This document shows positions 1 through 6,423 of a stretch of 22,206 nt of DNA, piece after piece. The notes beneath the pieces are model-generated. The model worked only from the letters and a program-made list of their open reading frames with translations, had not been told where the DNA came from and ran no database searches. A program made the translations under genes and the position numbers. Numbering within the stretch: position 1 is the stretch's first letter; the number at the start of each line of letters is the position of its first letter. Source of the DNA: JAYUHK01 sp043767025 (GTDB taxonomy: Bacteria; Bacteroidota; Bacteroidia; Chitinophagales; Saprospiraceae); contig JAYUHK010000114.1 in assembly GCA_043767025.1 (NCBI GenBank), positions 1 to 22,206 on the forward strand, written 5' to 3'.

Positions 1-2
1 TT

Positions 3-113
3 CGCCAGACGATATTTTTGCAAAAACTTGAATTTCTACAAGGCACGTCCGAAAATACAGTGTCTTTAAATAAAATGTTGCCTGAAAATTTAGTAAAAAA
101 TTTTCTTGCGTAA
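3..113 (+). CDS. C-terminal fragment of an unidentified protein
   Basis: An open frame enters from the left edge and ends at TAA 111-113, giving 36 residues that finish in ENLVKNFLA. The composition is Leu/Lys/Asn-rich and plausible for a real C-terminus, and the frame stays open while the other two forward frames close within about 70 bases. I do not recognise the family. It could also be a chance open frame because the fragment is so short. The gene would be co-directional with the TPR gene but separated from it by almost 500 bp, so it is probably not in the same operon. Confidence 0.35.
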   Translation, partial: RQTIFLQKLEFLQGTSENTVSLNKMLPENLVKNFLA

Positions 114-597
114 CATGAGTTAATAAATATTGTCACATTCGCCGTTTGGCAATTCAAAAAGCAAAAGTAAGAAAATTTTCTAAAAGCGTTGGTATGGATT
201 TTTAGGTTCGGTCAAAAACGTGGCATTAGAAAGGTGTCGCAATCGGATAAGATATTTTTGAAAAAAAAGAAACACTACACAAAATAGGTGTCACAAATAT
301 TTATTTTTCGATATATAATTGCTCAAAATACAAGAATTTTTTTCATATACGAAAAATAAAAATTTAAGAAATCCTTAACTTTCGTATTAGACTGTTAGTA
401 AGTGATTTTAAATATTGAAAAAAAACATTTATTTTTTTATTAATTATATAAATTGCTGACAATCAACAGAATATAAATTTTGTAAATACGAATATTTTGG
501 CTAAAATTCAAATATGCGAATAAAAAAAATATATAAAGAATAGAAAAAATCTGAAATGAATGTGTAGTTTTGCACTTGAATAGACACAAAACCACCT
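114..597. other. AT-rich intergenic spacer
   Basis: This 484-bp stretch has no convincing coding frame or RNA gene. It is extremely AT-rich with many A and T runs. Visible details are a 12-nt palindrome AGAAAATTTTCT at 170-181, two imperfect copies of AGGTGTC followed by CAA near 230 and 285, and a promoter-like box at 565-572. No strong terminator hairpin is seen for the fragment ending at 113. Confidence 0.6.
565..572 (+). promoter_or_regulatory. -7 promoter box of the TPR gene
   Basis: TAGTTTTG matches the Bacteroidota -7 consensus TAnnTTTG and lies 25 bases before the ATG at 598, which leaves a short leader. No TTTG element is found at the expected 19-20 base distance upstream, so the call rests on one box in AT-rich DNA. 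Confidence 0.42.
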
Positions 598-2004
598 ATG
601 AATCAGCAGAACTTTGACAACAAACACTCGTTGGCTGATTTGATTTTTGAGTACGAAGCCATGTCACAAAAGGGAACGGTTGAATTCGTTGAGGAAACGG
701 TTTTTGAAAAATTAATTGAATTTTTCCAAAACAAATGCTCCTACGAAAAAGCCCTCGAAGTTGTGAACCACGCATTGACACATTATCATTTCACGGCTAA
801 CTTTCATCTTCGCAAGGCGAAGCTCTTATTGGCACTTCAAAAACGCGAGTTGGCGATGGTGTCCCTCGAGCGCGCAGAGTGTATTATGCCCAACGGACTC
901 GACGTGATGCTCGTCCGCGCAGAACTTTATTGCACCATGCACCACTACGACCAAGCCCTCGAATTGCTCGACCATCTCAAATCGGAGATGAACAGCAGAG
1001 AGATGGCGGACGTATATTTGTTGGAGGCGCACGTTTACGAAAGTAAGGAAGATTTCAATAAAATGTTTTCGGCACTCAAAAACGCACTTTTGCTCAATCC
1101 CGACAGCCAAGCTGCACTCGAAAAAATGTGGCTCTGCACGGAGCTTTCGGGAAGATATGAGGAAAGCATCGAGCTGCACCAACATTTGATTGATATTCAC
1201 CCGTACTCGCACGTCGCTTGGTATAATCTCGGTCACGCCTACTGTTGCATGGGCGACTATCCGATGGCGATTGACGCTTACGAGTACGCTTTTGTCATCA
1301 ACGACAAATTCGAGTTTGCTTACCGCGATTGCGCCGCCGCTTATTGGGAAACAAAACAGTACCAAAAGGCGTTAGATTGCTACCTCGAAGCCGCCGCCCA
1401 CTCCGATGCGGACTGCGAGCTTTTGGTGCGCACGGGGCAGTGCTACGAAAAAGTTGGGCAGCCGCAGACGGCTCGTCGCTATTTGGCAAAAGCTATCCAT
1501 ATAGACCCGCTCCAAGCCGATGCGCACTTTACGCTTGGCGAAAGTTTTGCGCAGGAAGAAAAGTGGCAAAGTGCAGTCGTCTGCTACGAAAGAGCGATTG
1601 ACCTCGACAACCGCAGGGAGGAATATTTTTCGAGCATTGCGGTAGCTTACTACCAGCTCGGAACGTTGGAAAAGGCGAAGTTTTATTTTGCAAAAGCGGC
1701 AGATACCGCTCCCGAACTGAACGAGTATTGGACACAATATGCGATGTTTTTGCTCCACACCGAAGGCTGCGAAGCTGCTCTCGATGTGTTGGACGAAGCC
1801 GACGTATATGCTTTCGGAGCTGAATTGCGCTATTGTCGTGCGGCTTGTTTGCTGTCCGCACAGCGTCGCCGCGAAGGTTTTGCGGCACTTGGAGAGGGAT
1901 TGGAAGAAGATTTTGAGGTTCGCCAGAAGTTGTTTGACTTGCTGCCGAGCTTGAAAGAAGACCGCGAAGTGTTGGCGATAGTTGCGTTTTATCAGCCGAT
2001 GTAA
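598..2004 (+). CDS. Tetratricopeptide repeat protein
   Basis: This 468-residue protein is almost entirely helical TPR repeats, about ten of them between residues 34 and 373. Clear units include the one around AWYNLGHAYCCMGDYPMAI (207-225), the one with FTLGESFAQEEKWQSAVVCY (311-330) and the one with SIAVAYYQLGTLEKAKFYF (346-364). There is no signal peptide or membrane segment, so it is probably a cytoplasmic scaffold for protein-protein contacts. Length and the AWYNLGHAY...AYEYAFVINDKFEFAYRD region resemble a TPR family common in Bacteroidota genomes whose partner I cannot name. The ATG at 598 follows a -7 box and has no SD sequence, as usual in this phylum. The next gene starts 195 bp downstream on the same strand, so co-transcription is possible but not shown. 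Family certain, specific role unknown. Confidence 0.93.
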   Translation: MNQQNFDNKHSLADLIFEYEAMSQKGTVEFVEETVFEKLIEFFQNKCSYEKALEVVNHALTHYHFTANFHLRKAKLLLALQKRELAMVSLERAECIMPNGLDVMLVRAELYCTMHHYDQALELLDHLKSEMNSREMADVYLLEAHVYESKEDFNKMFSALKNALLLNPDSQAALEKMWLCTELSGRYEESIELHQHLIDIHPYSHVAWYNLGHAYCCMGDYPMAIDAYEYAFVINDKFEFAYRDCAAAYWETKQYQKALDCYLEAAAHSDADCELLVRTGQCYEKVGQPQTARRYLAKAIHIDPLQADAHFTLGESFAQEEKWQSAVVCYERAIDLDNRREEYFSSIAVAYYQLGTLEKAKFYFAKAADTAPELNEYWTQYAMFLLHTEGCEAALDVLDEADVYAFGAELRYCRAACLLSAQRRREGFAALGEGLEEDFEVRQKLFDLLPSLKEDREVLAIVAFYQPM

Positions 2005-2199
2005 AGAACAGTTGAAAAATATAGCCTAATCTTGAAAAATTATTTTTCACAGACAAAGCCGTTACAATCGTCCAACTTGGGCGGCTGTGGCGGTTTTTGT
2101 TGTGATTCGATGTTTGAACCAAAAAGTAATTTTATTGGCTAATCAACAGTAGAAACGGAAACGGAAATAGGAAATGAAACCAAAAAAAATTTTCTAAAT

Positions 2200-2826
2200 A
2201 TGATACATTTTGCCTTATTGGAAGACGACACACGGCTGAAAGAGTCCGTTGTGCAGTATTTTGAAAGCAGCGAAAAGGTGCGCTGCGTGATTGCGGTCAA
2301 TACTGTCAAAAAAATGGTCAAGTACTACAAATCAAGTAGCGTGGCGATTGACGTGATGTTGATTGACATTGGGCTGCCCGAAATGTCAGGAATAGAGGGA
2401 CTGCCTATGCTCAAAAAACACTTTCCCGACACACAACTGCTTATTTTTACCGCCAACAAAGACTATAATTTGGTGTTCAAAGCGATGTGTTTGGGTGCGC
2501 ACGGCTACCTGCTCAAAAATCTTACGCTCCATCAGTTAGAAGAAAATATATTGCTTTCTGCTGCTGGCGATGCCGCTATTTCTCCCCAAATAGCTCGAAG
2601 AATGATTGAATATTTTCACCCCAAAAGTAGCGATGATAGCAACTTGACGACCAAAGAAGAACAAATTATATTGCTGCTCAACGACGGCAAACAATATAAA
2701 ATGATTTCAGAATTGCTCGGTATCAGCGTTGATGGAGTTCGTTTTCACATCAAAAATATTTACAAAAAGTTGCACATCAATTCTCGCTCCGAGCTTGCAA
2801 GCATGAAGCTGAAAGGGGAAATTTAA
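2200..2826 (+). CDS. NarL/FixJ-family response regulator (REC + LuxR HTH)
   Basis: The 208-residue protein has a receiver domain (about 1-118) and a LuxR-type helix-turn-helix (about 149-205). Receiver landmarks are present: acidic pocket E8/D9/D10, phospho-acceptor D56 in LIDIGLPEMSG, T84 in IFTAN and K106 in YLLKN. The HTH contains LTTKEEQIILLLNDG, KMISELLGISVDGVRFHIK and NIYKKLHINSRSEL. It should be a phosphorylation-controlled DNA-binding transcription factor. No histidine kinase lies in the window, so it is an orphan here. It is followed after 28 bp by a strong terminator hairpin. The start ATG at 2200 begins the first beta-strand directly (MIHFALLEDD), leaving little doubt about the start. 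Targets cannot be inferred. Confidence 0.95.
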   Translation: MIHFALLEDDTRLKESVVQYFESSEKVRCVIAVNTVKKMVKYYKSSSVAIDVMLIDIGLPEMSGIEGLPMLKKHFPDTQLLIFTANKDYNLVFKAMCLGAHGYLLKNLTLHQLEENILLSAAGDAAISPQIARRMIEYFHPKSSDDSNLTTKEEQIILLLNDGKQYKMISELLGISVDGVRFHIKNIYKKLHINSRSELASMKLKGEI

Positions 2827-2854
2827 TCCTAACCCACGTCATTTTTTCTAAAAC

Positions 2855-2901
2855 GAAAGTCCTGCGAAATCACAAGATTTCGCAAGACTTTCAGTATTTT
2901 T
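2855..2901. terminator. Intrinsic terminator between convergent genes
   Basis: Arms 2855-2871 and 2876-2892 pair over 17 positions with a single C-A mismatch (7 bp outer GAAAGTC, 9 bp inner TGCGAAATC) around a 4-nt ACAA loop. A T-run follows on the + strand (2895-2901). It ends the response-regulator transcript and sits 46 bp beyond the stop of the convergent repeat-protein gene, so it may serve both. Confidence 0.85.
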
Positions 2902-2937
2902 TGCGGTTAATATTAGTTTTTTGAAGCTAATTTTTTC

Positions 2938-5900
2938 TTAATTCTTTTTTGCAAATATCGGAGCGCACGGCACTTTTGGGCAGCCCGGCGTACCGTCAAC
3001 CGCTCGGTTGATGGAGCAAGGAGCAACCGGCAGCAACTGGATTGTTTTGTAACAATTACCGATGCTAATATCTCGTACAGTCAGCGTGATAGCCGTATTG
3101 TTGGCAACCAAATTGCCCCAACTTCCTACCGAAATAGGCGTTCCGTAGGCAGATGCTCCCAATGGATTGCCGCCCGTTCCGTCAGCATTTGCCATAAAAG
3201 CCACCTCGAAGCGGCTGCTGGTGCTTGCGACACTTGCAGCGTTGATGATGACCGTAAAATAATCATCTTGCGTGCTGTTGATGGTTCCGTTGTTGTTGCA
3301 CACGCTTTGTATCTGCTGCGTAACAGCAAGGTTGCAAGGTGCGGCTGGCGGTGGTGGCGGACAAGTCGTCGGCGACGTAGAAACTGCAGCCGAATTGTTG
3401 CTAAAACAGCTTACTTGTCCAGTGCGCACGCAGCGAGATAGCACTGTTTTTGCCGTCGGCGCATAGTATGGCGGCGTTTGCGTCCAAGATGTTCCACCAT
3501 TTTCCGAGTATTCGATATAAGTTCCTGCTCCGCAAGGAGTGGTGATAGAAAAGGCTCCGGGCGCGATTGGTGCGCAGCTGTTATTGACGACCGAAAGCGC
3601 AGGTGGCGTTGGTTTGATACAACAAATCGGCGTCGTATAAGTCGCGCTATAAGTACAGTTTGCGTCCGCACTGAATGTAGCTACTACGGTGCGCGAAGCT
3701 CCGTCGCCACTCAAACCTGTGATGTTGAAGTTGAGCGGGCTGCTGAACGGTGCGTTGATGACCTGACTTCCTTCGCCAGCAACAGTAAAAGTAACCGTAC
3801 CCGATGAAGCTGCGGACGTAAAGGTAAATGTTCCTGCCAAGTCGTAGGTATTGGTAGTAGTATTGCAGGCACTTGGCGTGAGTCCGTCGATTTTGCCTGC
3901 ATATACGACCGCTACTGCGGAAGATTCTTTGAAGCACGACGAATCGGGCAGCGCACTGGCGATGGATTTTACGGTATAATTGCCGGGTAGTGCAGGGATA
4001 ATATCAGTAAAAAGTTTGTTGCTTTGGGCTACAAGGATACCGTCGCGGTAGAAACGATAAGTACCGCCCACTATCGGCGACGAAACCCGCGCACGAATCT
4101 TGCTCTTATCGCCTTCGCAAACAGAAGTAAGGTTGAATATTAGAGTTTCGTCTGGTATCGGTCCCACCTTTCCAGTAGCGGAGTAGGAGTTTTTGCAAGC
4201 GTCATTTCCCTTGAACGAATAGGTCGCTACGCCACCCGAACTATTTTTGGGCGGCAAATTTGCGAACAGCGAATCTGTTTGCCCAACTGAATTTGGAAAC
4301 GGCAGTGGACTGGTGAATAAATCCGAGTCCTCTGCGTCTATGCGCCACACATACGGACCCACTATTTGCCCAGCAGGCTGGATATTAATTATTTGCAAAT
4401 TTGAAGCAGTTTTTGGAGGACAAAGTGCCCCATAACCAATTTCCCAGCTCGGTTGTGTATATTCAGGTATTGTGAAAGTAACATTTGCGGTCTTGCAGCC
4501 GTCAAAAAACTCAAAGGTGTAAGTGCCGCCAGATTGTAGGCTCGAAAACTGTCCTGTATTGTTGGGAGAGTCGGATTCTGCAAAGTCGCCCACCCGAGTC
4601 GGACCTGCGACTATTTTATATCTATATGTATTTGGATTCAATGGGTCTTTATTAATTCCGATTAAATTGACCTGTCCTGCTCCTACGCAGGGATTGTTGG
4701 TATTCACGGATACCGTCGGCAACTCGTCCAACTCAATCTTTATCGTATCGTAAGTAGTAGCTTTACAAGCGTCTGTTATTTTGAGATAATAAGTACCCGG
4801 AGGCAAAGGCTGGTTGATAGTATATCCGTTTTGGGTAGTCGGATAGCCAGCTATGGAAGTGTTGGTCACCGCACTTTGGACATCAAAAGTGAATGGTGGC
4901 GTTGGCGAATAAGGCGGACCGTTGGTCGCCGAATATTGAAGTACATAATCTGTCGAACCTGTATTGGAGCAGAGAACTTGCTTGTCTTTACCCAAAGAAT
5001 TTTCTGCTGGAACTACCATTGCATATTGTAATTTTTGACTTTTGCCACAGCCATCTACTACCTCCGCCGTATAGTTGCAGGGGCGTGGCAAATTATCTAC
5101 CGCCAAGCTGCTGCCGACATTGTTGAACACAAACGGACCTGCACCGCAATCGGAGGTAATCGTGACAGTAATCGGACCGATACCGTCCGCAACCGTATTG
5201 ATGATTATAGAACCCGTACCCGTAGTACCTGCTTTTCCGCAACTTCCGCCGTTGCCTGCAATGGTTGAAGTAGGTGCTTGGTATGGTTTGACATTGATGG
5301 TTTGCAGTTGTTGCCCGCCGCATTGGTCGGTCACGGACACTACATAAGTGCCATTGGCAGAGAAAGTATAATTTTGAGTGGTTACGTTACTGACCGTATT
5401 CCCAACTTGGTTGGGTCCTGACACTACCGTAACTGTGTAAGGCGGCGTTCCGCCCGAGCCAGACAGCGTGTAGTTCGCATCGCCGCCGCAATTAGCAAAA
5501 TTTTGAAAATTAGCGGATACGCTCGGCGGTGGTGCAGATGCTGGCACATTGACTTGAATAGTCTTATAGTTTCCGCAAGCGTCGATCGCTTGAAGCTCGT
5601 AGGTGCCGCCTGTACCAGACGGGAACGGAATAGGAAAAGAAGTCGTGTTCTGGTAGGGTGGTGCGCCGCCGCCGTTAGCGGGCAAGCCGCCACCTATTGG
5701 AGAAATACGAAACATATAAGGCGGTCGAAGCTGGGCGCCTGTCGCGCTCGTGATGTTCAGATTTCCGATATTAATGGTAGGAGTACCGCCCGAGCAAGCA
5801 CTGTAGACGACTTCTGCATTAAAAATCCAGTTTTGGAAGTAATTGCCCGGCACCGTCACGGACAGCGTATTTTCTTGGTTGTCGGGTGTAAATTCTGTGA

Positions 5901-6147
5901 CGGTGTAAGTGCCAGCAGGAATAGCATCGAACAGAACTACTCCATTGGCATTAGGACTCAAAGGACCTATTTGCGGTGTGTTGGGGCTGGTGAGTGCATA
6001 GAGATTGCCACTCGGACCTTTGATAGTAGCAGATCCGTTGGAGAGGCAAGTAGATTCGGCAGTGCCTACCAACGAGCCCTGAAACTGCGCCGAAAGCTGA
6101 TAAGCAGAGCAGAGGACTGATAATAAAAAAAGAGTAATTTTTTTCAT
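2938..6147 (-). CDS. Large secreted Ig-like/Cys-repeat protein, candidate adhesin
   Basis: A 1069-residue protein with an N-terminal signal peptide (MKKITLFLLSVLCSAY..., cleavage probably after LSAQ, residue 21). The start at 6147 is preferred over ATGs 9 and 12 bases upstream because it begins the signal peptide. The rest is Gly/Pro/Thr/Ser/Asn-rich beta-sandwich-like sequence. A D-x-C motif ending each unit recurs at Cys 191, 276, 367, 461, 551 and 651, a period of 85-100 residues, often with GGTPPY, PPGTYYLKITDAC or GGTYTFEFFDGC context. This resembles repeat modules of Bacteroidota surface and gliding adhesins. The last part (about 755-1069) is a different Cys-rich region ending GCPKVPCAPIFAKKN. 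I see no typical type IX C-terminal sorting domain, so how it is exported past the outer membrane is unclear. Downstream of the GH3 gene by 276 bp, same strand. Adhesion is inferred from architecture only. Confidence 0.88.
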   Translation of the reverse strand: MKKITLFLLSVLCSAYQLSAQFQGSLVGTAESTCLSNGSATIKGPSGNLYALTSPNTPQIGPLSPNANGVVLFDAIPAGTYTVTEFTPDNQENTLSVTVPGNYFQNWIFNAEVVYSACSGGTPTINIGNLNITSATGAQLRPPYMFRISPIGGGLPANGGGAPPYQNTTSFPIPFPSGTGGTYELQAIDACGNYKTIQVNVPASAPPPSVSANFQNFANCGGDANYTLSGSGGTPPYTVTVVSGPNQVGNTVSNVTTQNYTFSANGTYVVSVTDQCGGQQLQTINVKPYQAPTSTIAGNGGSCGKAGTTGTGSIIINTVADGIGPITVTITSDCGAGPFVFNNVGSSLAVDNLPRPCNYTAEVVDGCGKSQKLQYAMVVPAENSLGKDKQVLCSNTGSTDYVLQYSATNGPPYSPTPPFTFDVQSAVTNTSIAGYPTTQNGYTINQPLPPGTYYLKITDACKATTYDTIKIELDELPTVSVNTNNPCVGAGQVNLIGINKDPLNPNTYRYKIVAGPTRVGDFAESDSPNNTGQFSSLQSGGTYTFEFFDGCKTANVTFTIPEYTQPSWEIGYGALCPPKTASNLQIINIQPAGQIVGPYVWRIDAEDSDLFTSPLPFPNSVGQTDSLFANLPPKNSSGGVATYSFKGNDACKNSYSATGKVGPIPDETLIFNLTSVCEGDKSKIRARVSSPIVGGTYRFYRDGILVAQSNKLFTDIIPALPGNYTVKSIASALPDSSCFKESSAVAVVYAGKIDGLTPSACNTTTNTYDLAGTFTFTSAASSGTVTFTVAGEGSQVINAPFSSPLNFNITGLSGDGASRTVVATFSADANCTYSATYTTPICCIKPTPPALSVVNNSCAPIAPGAFSITTPCGAGTYIEYSENGGTSWTQTPPYYAPTAKTVLSRCVRTGQVSCFSNNSAAVSTSPTTCPPPPPAAPCNLAVTQQIQSVCNNNGTINSTQDDYFTVIINAASVASTSSRFEVAFMANADGTGGNPLGASAYGTPISVGSWGNLVANNTAITLTVRDISIGNCYKTIQLLPVAPCSINRAVDGTPGCPKVPCAPIFAKKN

Positions 6148-6298
6148 GACTAACATCATTTATAAAGGTGAATTAAAAATTAATTTAAGAAAACTTTTCC
6201 TCTGACGATACGCGCCAGAAGATGCCCCGAAATATCCTACGAAAAAATAGGACAGTCCAAGAAAATAAATGTTGTTTGAATGTAAATAGTCGTTGAAA

Positions 6299-6311
6299 AA
6301 ACGCTCCGTTT
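6299..6311 (-). terminator. Small hairpin with U-tail in the repeat-protein leader
   Basis: On the - strand AAACG-GAG-CGTTT forms a 5-bp stem with a 3-nt loop, followed by three more T residues (6296-6298). It could be a weak terminator for the upstream GH3 transcript or an attenuator-like element about 150 nt before the repeat-protein start. The stem is short. Confidence 0.25.
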
Positions 6312-6362
6312 GGGTTGGAAACTATGCTGTTATTACATTTTACTATTTTTGTAAACGGATAT

Positions 6363-6401
6363 AACTTTGCAAAGTTGCAATCTTTATTTCAAAGTTGCAA
6401 A
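6363..6401 (-). promoter_or_regulatory. Candidate promoter/operator with TTGCAACTTTG direct repeats
   Basis: On the - strand the 11-mer TTGCAACTTTG occurs twice exactly 20 bases apart (6370-6380 and 6390-6400 on the + strand as CAAAGTTGCAA), and one copy is part of a 14-nt perfect palindrome AACTTTGCAAAGTT (6363-6376). TTTG (6398-6401), 20 bases, then CAACTTTG (6370-6377) approximates the Bacteroidota promoter with one mismatch in the -7 box. It would give the repeat-protein gene a leader of about 210 nt. It lies 23 bp beyond the GH3 stop. Confidence 0.35.
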
Positions 6402-6423
6402 TTTTTTTTTAAAATAAAATATT

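Noticed and set aside
2040..2100. GC-rich stretch after the TPR gene as a terminator
   Set aside because: GCCG and CGGC can pair but the loop is long and mismatched. The T-run that follows is short.
1529..2122. Open frame of 197 codons on the - strand reaching into the spacer after the TPR gene
   Set aside because: Most of it is antisense to the TPR gene, and the protein has a Ser/Thr/Arg-rich shadow composition with no known domain.
6343..6369. TATTTTTG and TAACTTTG boxes on the + strand between the repeat-protein and GH3 genes
   Set aside because: They point into the GH3 gene antisense, no TTTG lies at a suitable distance, and such boxes arise often by chance in AT-rich DNA.
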